Source: Alphaproteobacteria bacterium
Lineage (GTDB): Bacteria; Pseudomonadota; Alphaproteobacteria; Rhizobiales; Aestuariivirgaceae
Assembly (NCBI GenBank): GCA_020441605.1
Contig: JAGRLX010000093.1
Span: 1 to 18,739, forward strand
Length of the DNA: 18,739 nt
Reading direction: 5' to 3'
Shown: piece after piece, positions 1 to 6,905 of the stretch
Numbering within the stretch: the first letter of the stretch is position 1
Layout of the letters: the number at the start of each line of letters is the position of its first letter
Position numbers and translations under genes: made by a program
The notes under the pieces: generated by a model
Databases searched by the model: none
What the model was told of the DNA's origin: nothing
What the model saw: the letters and a program-made list of their open reading frames with translations, nothing else

Positions 1-394
1 GGCCCTTCAATGCCTCGGTGAATTTCGAGGGAAGGATCGCCGAGGTCGAGCTGGCAATCACCGCATCCGCCGGGGCCACCTCATCGAGTGCCTTGAAGAC
101 ATCGATCTTCACCTCCAGGTTTTCGGGCGTATTCTCCTGAACATGGACAACGTCCTTCAGCGCGGACTCGAGCACGGTATCGGGATGGATGCGGCCGAGA
201 ACGGTTGCCGGTGTCTGCCCGTTCAGCAGGTCATTGCGGTCGAGATCGCCCAATACGTCGGCGATATAGGCATGCGCGGCCGCCGGCGCGCGGCCGTCCT
301 GGTCCCAGAGGCTTACCTGGTAGCCGGCCCGGGCAAAACTGATGGCCCAGGCCCGGCCGATGAATCCGCTTCCGATGATGGCAGTCTTGTTCAT
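1..394 (-). CDS. 3-hydroxyacyl-CoA dehydrogenase-family NAD-dependent oxidoreductase (3' end outside window)
   Basis: The first 131 codons of an NAD(P)-binding oxidoreductase are visible; the rest lies beyond the left edge. The N-terminus carries a Rossmann nucleotide-binding loop, GSGFIG at residues 8-13, followed by an acidic residue (D31) at the end of the second strand, which favours NAD over NADP. A later ASSTSAILPS stretch matches the active-site serine region of the 3-hydroxyacyl-CoA dehydrogenase / lambda-crystallin superfamily. That superfamily includes L-gulonate 3-dehydrogenase and carnitine dehydrogenase as well as fatty-acid enzymes. Its place as the last visible gene of a sugar-type ABC transporter operon suggests oxidation of an imported hydroxy compound rather than beta-oxidation; this is inference. 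The ATG at 392-394 lies 8 bp after the stop of the upstream dehydrogenase gene, and a GAGAAA element overlapping that stop serves as ribosome binding site, so the two are probably co-translated. Confidence 0.85.
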   Translation of the reverse strand, partial: MNKTAIIGSGFIGRAWAISFARAGYQVSLWDQDGRAPAAAHAYIADVLGDLDRNDLLNGQTPATVLGRIHPDTVLESALKDVVHVQENTPENLEVKIDVFKALDEVAPADAVIASSTSAILPSKFTEALKG

Positions 395-402
395 GAATTT
401 TC

Positions 403-1182
403 TCACAATGCCTCGACGTTGCCGTCGACGCTCAGCGATTGGCCGGAGATATTGGCGCCGGCATCCGATAGCAGAAAGGCGACCATAGATGCGACATCAT
501 ATGGGCTCACCATGCGCCGCAAGGAAACCTTTTCGAGGTACTTGTCCTTCATGTCGTCGAATGACAATCCCAGTTGGCGAGCACGATCGCGGATGACGCC
601 ATCCATGCGTGGCCCCTCGACGATGCCGGGCAGGATTGCATTGACACGGATACCCAGCGGCCCAAGCTCCTTGGCCAGGCTCTGGGTAAAGCCGATGACA
701 CCGAATTTCGCCGAAGAATAGGGTGTCCGGAAGGCATAGCCATGGCGACCCGCTGCGGAGGACATGTTGACGATCGATCCACCTCCGGCCTGCTTGAGCA
801 GCGGGGTTGCCCGGCGGGCGCAGAGGAACTGTCCCGTCAGGCAAATGTCGATACAGCGCCGCCAGTCGGCCGGGCTGATCTCGTCGACGCCGCCAGTGGG
901 GCCGGCGATCCCCGCATTGTTTATCAACGCGTCGAGACCGCCGAGCCCCGCGACCGCCGTGTCGAACATGCGGTCCACGTCGGCATCCACCGAAACATCG
1001 GCGACGCAGGCCGCCACCTCTGGCAAGTCAGCCCTGGCCTTCGCGAGCGCCTCCTCCGATATGTCGCAGATTGCCACCCTGGCGCCCATGCCGGCCAGGG
1101 TCCTGGCGATGGCGAAGCCTATTCCGGCCGCACCGGCCGTCACCAGAACACGTTGCCCCTTCACACCGCTCAGCTGATCCAT
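403..1182 (-). CDS. SDR-family NAD-dependent dehydrogenase
   Basis: A 259-residue classical short-chain dehydrogenase/reductase, the usual length for the family. The cofactor loop reads TAGAAGIG (residues 15-22), a common variant of TGxxxGIG, and D40 after the second strand points to NAD. NNAG is at 88-91, the catalytic serine is in the SSAAG stretch near 141-142, and the YxxxK pair is Y155/K159. The C-terminal part has the PG motif and the usual SGQ..VDG ending. It should oxidise a secondary alcohol of a sugar, polyol or hydroxy acid, or reduce the matching ketone, in the cytoplasm. The gene starts 17 bp after the transporter permease stop with GGGAA upstream, and is followed after 8 bp by a second NAD-dependent oxidoreductase. 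This indicates a transport-plus-oxidation operon. The substrate cannot be read from the sequence. Confidence 0.93.
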   Translation of the reverse strand: MDQLSGVKGQRVLVTAGAAGIGFAIARTLAGMGARVAICDISEEALAKARADLPEVAACVADVSVDADVDRMFDTAVAGLGGLDALINNAGIAGPTGGVDEISPADWRRCIDICLTGQFLCARRATPLLKQAGGGSIVNMSSAAGRHGYAFRTPYSSAKFGVIGFTQSLAKELGPLGIRVNAILPGIVEGPRMDGVIRDRARQLGLSFDDMKDKYLEKVSLRRMVSPYDVASMVAFLLSDAGANISGQSLSVDGNVEAL

Positions 1183-1199
1183 GACATCATTCCCATTCG

Positions 1200-3269
1200 T
1201 TATCTCTCGTTCTTTCGGTCACGCAGTGCGATCACCGCGCCCAGAACAACCGCGCCGAATACGATGGCGCGGGTCGCATAGGGCAAGGTCGTGCCGGCCA
1301 GCATGGTCTGCAGCGCCGTCAGCAGCAACACGCCGCCGAGCATGCCGAGGAAATGGCCGCGGCCCCCGGTGATCAGCGCGCCGCCAACGACGACCACCGC
1401 GATCGACGGCAACAGGTAGTCATCGCCCATGCCGAGGCTCGCCTGTCCCGAAAAGCCGGTGAGCATGATGCCGACGAGACCGGCGCAGAATGACGAGAGC
1501 ACGTAGGCCAGCACAAGGGTCCGATCGACAGGTATGCCCGACATTCTTGCCGCGCGCATGCCGTTGCCGATGCCATAGACCCTGCGGCCGAAGGCCGTGC
1601 GATTGAGCAGCAGGACCGCCAGGGCAACGAAGGCAGCGACGAAAAACACGACCGGCGTGAGCGTCAGTATCTTGCCGGTCATGAACCAGCGCAGGAGAGG
1701 CGAGGAGAAACCATCCGGGGTGCCTTGAGAATAGAGCAAGGCGACACCCTGGAGCAGTCCGTTGGTGGCCAGCGTCATGACGATCGGCGACAGCCCGAGG
1801 TAGACGATTCCGACACCGTTCAGTAGTCCGATGACGCAAGACAGAACGATGACCGTGGGAAGGGCATAGACCAGGGCGGCGTCAGAGCCCTTGACCATGC
1901 CGGCGAGAAGGATCCCGCACAGCCCGATCGTCCATGGCACCGAAAGATCGAGCCCCCCTGTCAGGATGACGGCACCCTGCCCCAACGCCAGCACGACAAG
2001 GAAGCTGGACAGGACGATGAGCGAATTCCAATAGGTTGCGTTGAGGATGGCGTTACCCAGCCAAAACTGGGTGATGACGACAACCGCAACAAAGCAGATA
2101 TAGGCCGGTAAGGCGTAGCGCAGGGTCTCGGCGTTCCGGGCCAGGAAACCCGGCATCAGTTTCGTGTCGGCCAGCCGATGCCCCGATGTGACATTGAGAC
2201 GGCGATCGCTTCCGGCAAGTTGCGACGGCAGCATTCCTGAGGCGCGCGCCGCGATCCGCGTGCGCAAAAGGCGCAACTGTTCGGCCAGAGTCGAACTTCG
2301 CGAGATCGAGCCGGCCAGGACGGCCAGGATCAGGATCGTCCCCTCGGCAATCGTCGCATAGTAGGCCGATACATTCAGCACGAGCAGGATGTTGACGACG
2401 ATCATCAGAATATAGGCGCCAAAGACGCTGCCGAGCGGCCCGCCCTTGCCGCCGCCGAGCCGCGTGCCGCCGACAACAACGGCGGCAAACATGGAGAGCA
2501 GCAGCGGGTTGCCGACGAGAGGATCGCCGCTGCCGGTCTGCGCGCTGATAAACACGCCGGCCAGGCCGTAGCAGCCGCCGGCGATGACATAGACGAGAAA
2601 GCGGGTCAGCGTGACCCGGATGCCGACAGACTTGGCCGCGTCCGGATCACTGCCGATGGCATAGATGGCAACGCCGACCCGCGTGTTCTTGAGCCAGGCC
2701 CAGGCAAGCAGGGTCATGGCAATCACCACAGGCGGCATGGGCAGCCAGCCCTCGATTGCATCGCCCAGATAGAAGCTGCCGAGAGACGGCGACACCATTC
2801 CGCCGGGCTTGTCCATGATCAGCAGGGTCACGCCCTGGATGATGAACATGGTCGACAAGGTCACCACGATCGGCTGCAGCCGCAGCACGGCGATGAAGAA
2901 GCCATTGAAGGCGCCAGTGAGCATGCCGATGCCGATGCCGGCGAGGGTCCAGAGCAGGACGTTGGCCTCCATGTCCATCGGGTCCATACTGCTCGCCAGC
3001 ACGGCATTGACCAGGGAGATCACGGCACCGGCGGAGAGATCGAATCCCCCCGAGAGGATAACGATCGTCTGGCCGATGGCGGCCAGAGCCGAGGTTGCGC
3101 CGCCGCTCGACAGGAAGGAGAGATCAAAGTAGGTCAACGCCCCGGGACTGATGGCATCGACCACACCGATCAGCAGCAGGAACACGAAGAACGCAACCAG
3201 CACGCCGCGATGCTGGCCGAGCAATTGCCCCAGATAGGCCTTCGGCGCAGAGGCTGTTTCCGTGCTCAT
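1200..3269 (-). CDS. Tandem-fused RbsC-like sugar ABC transporter permease (two permease domains in one chain)
   Basis: A 689-residue membrane protein about twice the length of a normal RbsC-type (BPD_transp_2) permease. Residues 1-325 and about 385-689 are two complete permease units. Both have the family hallmark, ILSGGFDLS at 71-79 and ILTGGLDLS at 435-443, and both have the later glycine-rich segment (AVVVGGTRLGGGKGG near 263-277; AVVVVGGALITGGRG near 624-638). A basic, hydrophilic linker (about 326-380) joins them. The halves are clearly homologous but diverged, so this is not a recent duplication. The start is the ATG at 3267-3269, which overlaps the ATPase stop as ATGA. The open frame runs 94 codons further upstream, but that stretch is arginine-rich and lies inside the ATPase gene, so it is a shadow. 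One such chain could supply the whole membrane pore, which normally takes two permeases. Confidence 0.92.
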   Translation of the reverse strand: MSTETASAPKAYLGQLLGQHRGVLVAFFVFLLLIGVVDAISPGALTYFDLSFLSSGGATSALAAIGQTIVILSGGFDLSAGAVISLVNAVLASSMDPMDMEANVLLWTLAGIGIGMLTGAFNGFFIAVLRLQPIVVTLSTMFIIQGVTLLIMDKPGGMVSPSLGSFYLGDAIEGWLPMPPVVIAMTLLAWAWLKNTRVGVAIYAIGSDPDAAKSVGIRVTLTRFLVYVIAGGCYGLAGVFISAQTGSGDPLVGNPLLLSMFAAVVVGGTRLGGGKGGPLGSVFGAYILMIVVNILLVLNVSAYYATIAEGTILILAVLAGSISRSSTLAEQLRLLRTRIAARASGMLPSQLAGSDRRLNVTSGHRLADTKLMPGFLARNAETLRYALPAYICFVAVVVITQFWLGNAILNATYWNSLIVLSSFLVVLALGQGAVILTGGLDLSVPWTIGLCGILLAGMVKGSDAALVYALPTVIVLSCVIGLLNGVGIVYLGLSPIVMTLATNGLLQGVALLYSQGTPDGFSSPLLRWFMTGKILTLTPVVFFVAAFVALAVLLLNRTAFGRRVYGIGNGMRAARMSGIPVDRTLVLAYVLSSFCAGLVGIMLTGFSGQASLGMGDDYLLPSIAVVVVGGALITGGRGHFLGMLGGVLLLTALQTMLAGTTLPYATRAIVFGAVVLGAVIALRDRKNER

Positions 3270-4804
3270 GCGGCCTCTCCATGTTTCAGGTCGTGGCCGA
3301 GCGCGGGCCGCATGATGGCCGCCTCGGTCAGGTGTTCGCTGGAGATCTCGGCCGCCGCATGGCCGGCGTAGAAGACCAGAACCCGGTCGCAAAGATGAAC
3401 CAGTTCCGGTATCTCGGTCGAATGAAATAGAATGGATCCGCCGGCCGCAACGAAGTCGCGCATCATCACGTAGAGCTCGTGCTTGGTGCCGACGTCGATG
3501 CCGCGGGTCGGATCGAAAAGCAGCAGGATGCGGCTTTCGGCAACGAGCCACTTGGCGATGGCGATCTTTTGCTGGTTACCGCCGGAAAAGGCGCCGGCGC
3601 GGGTCCACATGGCGCGGCCGTCGACCTCGACCGTGCCGAAAGCCTTGCTCACGGCCTCATTTTCGGCGGCGCCATTGATCAAGCCTCCGGCGCTGAACCG
3701 GTCGATGACTGGCAGGGACGCATTGATCTTTCCGCTGAGCTTGAGGAACAGCCCTTCGGTCTTGCGATCCTCGGGAACGAGTCCCATGCCGATGTTGGGC
3801 CGTATGGCTTCCGCGGGCGAAGTGATGCGGACTGGCTGGCCATCGATCATGGTCGTGCCCCTGGCGATCTCGATCATGCCGAAAAGCGCCAGGAACAAAT
3901 CGTTCTGGCCCATGCCTTGGAGGCCCGCTATCCCGAGGATCTCGCCACGGTGCAGATCGAAGGACACATCTTGCAGCTTGCGGCCGGCCCGGAGATTGCG
4001 GACACCCAGAACCGGCGTGTCGAGCGGGGCCGCATCCGCAGGGCGCGGCGGAAAAGTCTGGGTGATCGAACGGCCGATGATCTTCTCGATCACGTCGGCG
4101 TCGCTGATGTCGTTCACCGCGCCCGTGACGATATGCTTGCCGTTGCGCAGGATGGTGAGATTGTCGCAGAAGGCCCGCACCTCGCGCATGCGGTGCGAAA
4201 TGAAGACGATGGTGCGTCCTTCATGGCGCAGGCGGCTGATGATCTCTCCCAGCCATTCGACGTCACGTCCCGCCAGCGTGGAAGTCGGCTCATCGAGCAA
4301 CAGAATCCCCGGCTTGCGGTAGATTGCGCGGGCGATCTCGAGCTTCTGCTGGATGGCCAGATCGAGACTTCCGACCTCGGCGTCGAGATCGACCGAAAAG
4401 CCGAGGTCGGCGAGATGGGCGATGATCGCCTCGCGGGCCCGACGCCGCCGGATGAGGCCCGTGAAACCCAGCGGCGCATAGGGCAGCATCATGTTGTCGA
4501 GAACGCTGAGATCGCGCACCATGGTCATTTCCTGGAACGCCGTCTGGATGCCGTGGCGATGGGAAGCCCGGGGCGACGCCAGCGTGGCGTGCTCACCTGC
4601 GATCACGAAGCGCCCGGCATCGGGCTGCAGCAACCCGGACAGCAGCTTGACGATGGTCGACTTGCCGGCGCCATTCTCGCCCAGCAGCGCGTGAACGCTG
4701 CCGTGGGCTATGTCGAAGCTCACATCGTCAACCGCGATGGTAGCGCCAAAGGCTTTGCGAATACCGACGACGGACACCGCCGCGGTACCAGTGCCGGCCT
4801 GCAT
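3266..4804 (-). CDS. Sugar ABC transporter ATP-binding protein (RbsA/XylG-like, two ATPase domains)
   Basis: A 512-residue cytoplasmic ATPase of the CUT2 class with two nucleotide-binding domains. Domain 1 has Walker A GENGAGKS (42-49), Walker B ILLLDEP (167-173) and a switch histidine in FISHR, but its signature region reads SLDLAIQQ (146-153), lacking the usual glycine. Domain 2 has the family's typical non-canonical Walker A (GLQGMGQND, about 294-302), a good signature FSGGNQQK (406-413), and ILLLFDPTRG (426-435), where aspartate replaces the catalytic glutamate. The ATG at 4802-4804 is chosen because GGGAGAGA lies just upstream. An in-frame GTG at 4861 would add 19 unconserved residues and sits inside a stable hairpin. 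The gene follows the binding protein by 84 bp and overlaps the permease by 4 bp (ATGA), so translation of the last two is coupled. Confidence 0.95.
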   Translation of the reverse strand: MQAGTGTAAVSVVGIRKAFGATIAVDDVSFDIAHGSVHALLGENGAGKSTIVKLLSGLLQPDAGRFVIAGEHATLASPRASHRHGIQTAFQEMTMVRDLSVLDNMMLPYAPLGFTGLIRRRRAREAIIAHLADLGFSVDLDAEVGSLDLAIQQKLEIARAIYRKPGILLLDEPTSTLAGRDVEWLGEIISRLRHEGRTIVFISHRMREVRAFCDNLTILRNGKHIVTGAVNDISDADVIEKIIGRSITQTFPPRPADAAPLDTPVLGVRNLRAGRKLQDVSFDLHRGEILGIAGLQGMGQNDLFLALFGMIEIARGTTMIDGQPVRITSPAEAIRPNIGMGLVPEDRKTEGLFLKLSGKINASLPVIDRFSAGGLINGAAENEAVSKAFGTVEVDGRAMWTRAGAFSGGNQQKIAIAKWLVAESRILLLFDPTRGIDVGTKHELYVMMRDFVAAGGSILFHSTEIPELVHLCDRVLVFYAGHAAAEISSEHLTEAAIMRPALGHDLKHGEAA

Positions 4805-4807
4805 CGG

Positions 4808-4815
4808 TCTCTCCC
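4808..4815 (-). promoter_or_regulatory. Ribosome binding site deciding the sugar ATPase start
   Basis: On the minus strand GGGAGAGA lies 3 nt upstream of the ATG at 4802-4804 (the GGGAG core is 6 nt away). This is the best Shine-Dalgarno match in the gap between the binding protein and the ATPase that is not buried in the intercistronic hairpin, so it favours the shorter ATPase. Confidence 0.6.
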
Positions 4816-4843
4816 AGTCCAGGCTTGAGGAGCGCGTGAAGAT

Positions 4844-4878
4844 GGGAGGCGGGGCGGACACTCGCCACTCCGCCTCCC
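4844..4878 (-). promoter_or_regulatory. Intercistronic stem-loop between sugar-binding protein and ATPase genes
   Basis: The arms GGGAGGCGG (4844-4852) and CCGCCTCCC (4870-4878) are perfectly complementary (9 bp). Inside them GGCG (4853-4856) pairs with CGCC (4863-4866) around a 6-nt loop, leaving a 3-nt bulge. The hairpin begins 10 nt after the binding-protein stop. No U-tract follows, so it is unlikely to be a full intrinsic terminator. Such elements commonly protect the upstream message or partly end transcription, giving excess binding protein over membrane components; that role is inferred here. Confidence 0.7.
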
Positions 4879-4888
4879 TGCAGCCGTA

Positions 4889-6013
4889 TCAGGGTTCCGG
4901 CTGGCCAACGAGAGCGGCGGCCAGGCCGATTTCCGGAGTCTCCTCCGAGAAGATCGAAGCGAACCAGCCGGGGTTCGACACCAGCGAAGGCAAGAAGGCG
5001 TTGCAGCCGGCCTTCATCTCGTCCCATGTGCCTTCCTGGCAGAGCTTGATGGTTTCGCTGGTCACGATCGGCAGTGGCAGCACGGTCTTCTTCGGCACGT
5101 CCTTGCCTTCGAGAGCCTGCACCGCCAGTTTCAGCGCCAGCGCTCCCGAGTAGGGCGGCGAGGCGTAGGAAATGCGCGGCGCACCGAGTGGCGCGTAGGG
5201 CTCGGAAGCCCCTTCGACCTCGGTACCGACCGGCAACATCTGGATGCGGCCGCCGTTGGCGCCTTCACCGGCGCAGGGGATCAGTTCTTCGGGCTTCTTG
5301 CCGGCTTCGAGCTGCATCGCATTGGCCGTGTAGCAGCCGACCTGTAGCCAGAGGCCATCGATCTGGTCCCAGTTGCGGGTTGCCAGGATCTTCGAGAGCT
5401 CAGTGCGGGACACGGCCTGACTCCACATGCCGACCGCTTCGCCGACGATCTTGATGTCGGGATATTTGGCAAAGACCTCCTTGGCCGCCTTGGTGCGCAG
5501 ATTGTCGACCGATGTTCCGGGGACACCGGTCAGAACCACGATGTCACCCTTACCGCCGAGCTTGTCGGCAAGCCACTGGGCCGTCACGCGGCCAGCTTCT
5601 TCCTGGTCGATCGAAATATTGTAGGCGCAGGGCTCGGTGATCTCGGCATCATACGCGAAGACCTTGACGCCCTTGTCGCAGGCGTTCTTGACCACCTGGT
5701 TGAGAGCCGTGGGCGAGATCGGGAAGACCACGATGGCTTCCGCGCCAGCCTGAACCATCGCGTTGATCTGCTGAATCTGACGCTGGGCGTTGGGTCCTGC
5801 GACCTGCACCTGCAGGTCGACCTTGTCGGCCAGGCTCTTGTGCGCAGCCATGGCCTTGACCATGTTCGCCGCTTCGGCCTGCCAGTCATTGCCGATGTAG
5901 CTCATGCTCAGGAAGATCTTGTGCTTGTCGGCGGCTTCGGCGCTGCCGACCGTTGCGAGGGCCGCGAGGGCCATCGCACTGCAGGCAAGTTTCATTCTCG
6001 AAAACAAAGACAT
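4889..6013 (-). CDS. Periplasmic sugar-type solute-binding protein (Peripla_BP_4 family)
   Basis: A 374-residue secreted protein and first gene of the minus-strand transporter operon. A Sec signal peptide (hydrophobic core about residues 8-22, likely cut after AEA at 27) precedes a two-lobed periplasmic-binding fold. Visible landmarks are the KIFLSMSYIGNDWQ start of lobe 1, the INAMVQAGAEAIVVFP segment (about 83-98) and the VKVFAYDAEI hinge region (about 117-125), all typical of RbsB/XylF-like proteins that bind sugars, polyols or sugar acids. The mature chain contains six cysteines (112, 129, 227, 247, 325, 337), unusual for this family, which could form three short-range disulfides. The ATG is supported by GGGAGGA 8 nt upstream. 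A stable hairpin follows the stop, then the ATPase gene. The ligand cannot be named. Confidence 0.93.
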   Translation of the reverse strand: MSLFSRMKLACSAMALAALATVGSAEAADKHKIFLSMSYIGNDWQAEAANMVKAMAAHKSLADKVDLQVQVAGPNAQRQIQQINAMVQAGAEAIVVFPISPTALNQVVKNACDKGVKVFAYDAEITEPCAYNISIDQEEAGRVTAQWLADKLGGKGDIVVLTGVPGTSVDNLRTKAAKEVFAKYPDIKIVGEAVGMWSQAVSRTELSKILATRNWDQIDGLWLQVGCYTANAMQLEAGKKPEELIPCAGEGANGGRIQMLPVGTEVEGASEPYAPLGAPRISYASPPYSGALALKLAVQALEGKDVPKKTVLPLPIVTSETIKLCQEGTWDEMKAGCNAFLPSLVSNPGWFASIFSEETPEIGLAAALVGQPEP

Positions 6014-6033
6014 CCTGACGTCCTCCCATGTGT

Positions 6034-6045
6034 CTTAGCGCTAAG
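6034..6045. promoter_or_regulatory. 12-bp palindrome in the leader of the sugar transporter operon
   Basis: CTTAGCGCTAAG is a perfect 12-bp palindrome centred 27 bp upstream of the binding-protein ATG, just before its ribosome binding site (6021-6027). Its position suits a repressor operator or a small leader hairpin. The assignment rests only on symmetry and position. Confidence 0.45.
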
Positions 6046-6111
6046 CGGATGGCGTTGCGATCCGGCTCAAAAGCCCTCTCGATATCCGCGTCCAACTTTG
6101 TTATCTTCGTT

Positions 6112-6148
6112 TTGATCAAAGATCAATGATTAACGGCGAAACATTGAT
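6112..6148. promoter_or_regulatory. Overlapping inverted repeats in the gntR/transporter divergent promoter (candidate operators)
   Basis: Two nested dyads occupy the middle of the 187-bp divergent region. TTGATC-AAA-GATCAA (6112-6126) is a perfect 6+6 repeat, also readable as the palindrome TTTGATCAAA (6111-6120). ATCAATG (6122-6128) and CATTGAT (6142-6148) form a 7+7 repeat with 13-bp spacing. A further 8-bp palindrome, TGTGCACA, is at 6152-6159. FCD-type GntR dimers often bind short AT-rich palindromes in their own divergent promoters, so these are the first places to look for autoregulation and control of the transporter operon. Confidence 0.5.
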
Positions 6149-6200
6149 TCATGTGCACAAAGGTGCAACCACATCGGCATGAATTCCGGGGGTGGATTCG

Positions 6201-6881
6201 ATGAATGGCTTTGCCCGTGGCGGCCCAGAACTGAAGATTGCCAAGCTGTCGAAGGACACGTTGCAGGATCGTGTCTACCGGCAATTGTCGGACATGATCC
6301 TCGATGGCGGCATCGCGCCCGGTCAGTTGGTCAAGTTGCAGGCGATTGCCGATGCCTTCGGGGTCAGCCCCATGCCGGTGCGCGAGGCCCTCAGGCGGCT
6401 GACGGCAGAGAACGCGCTTACCGTCGTTTATGGACGCTCGATTGGCATCCCGCCGCTCAGCCGGGCGAAACTTGCCGATCTCAAGGACGTGCGCATCGAA
6501 GTCGAGACGATCGCGGCAGGTTGGGCAGCCCAGCGCGTCACCCCTGCAGCCCTGTCGAATCTCGCCACACACCTCGATGAACTCAGATCCGCGAACGCAC
6601 GCGGAGACGTGAAGGCCTTCCTGCGTGCCAATCACAATTTCCACTTCACCATATACGACGCGGCCGGATCGCGCACGCTGCTCTCGATCATCGAGAATCT
6701 CTGGCTCCAGGTCAGCCCGTATTTCAATCTTCTGCACGACTCGGGAAATTACAATTCGGCCAATGAACAGCATCTCGCAATGTACGAGGCGCTGAAGAGC
6801 CGGAGCGCGCAATCGCTGAAGACCGCGGTGAGAGAGGATATCGAGGCCGCTTATCGCGTCCTCGAGACCCTCCTCGACTAG
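6201..6881 (+). CDS. GntR-family transcriptional regulator, FCD (FadR) subfamily
   Basis: A 226-residue DNA-binding regulator. Residues about 20-85 form the winged helix-turn-helix, with the recognition-helix signature MPVREALRRL (59-68). Residues about 92-215 form the all-helical FCD effector domain; N144, H148 (in NFHFTIY), H179 and H191 sit where this family binds a metal that coordinates an organic-acid-like effector. The ATG at 6201 is preferred because GGGGGTGG lies 5 nt upstream; a GTG at 6192 in the same frame would add only three residues and overlap that site. The gene is divergent from the sugar transporter operon and shares a dyad-rich promoter region with it, so it most likely controls both itself and that operon. 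Its effector is probably the substrate or an early oxidation product. Confidence 0.92.
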   Translation: MNGFARGGPELKIAKLSKDTLQDRVYRQLSDMILDGGIAPGQLVKLQAIADAFGVSPMPVREALRRLTAENALTVVYGRSIGIPPLSRAKLADLKDVRIEVETIAAGWAAQRVTPAALSNLATHLDELRSANARGDVKAFLRANHNFHFTIYDAAGSRTLLSIIENLWLQVSPYFNLLHDSGNYNSANEQHLAMYEALKSRSAQSLKTAVREDIEAAYRVLETLLD

Positions 6882-6905
6882 CGGTCAGCCGGCGGCTCGG
6901 CGCCG

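Noticed and set aside
3270..3551. A 94-codon N-terminal extension of the fused permease
   Set aside because: Arginine-rich, lies within the ATPase gene in another frame, and the ATGA overlap at 3266-3269 gives a natural start.
3479..4828. A 449-codon open frame on the plus strand opposite the sugar ATPase
   Set aside because: Antisense to a gene with clear Walker and signature motifs; no domain visible.
4805..4861. A longer ATPase starting at the GTG at 4861
   Set aside because: The extra 19 residues are not family-like, and the start would sit within the stable hairpin at 4844-4878; the ATG at 4804 has its own ribosome site.
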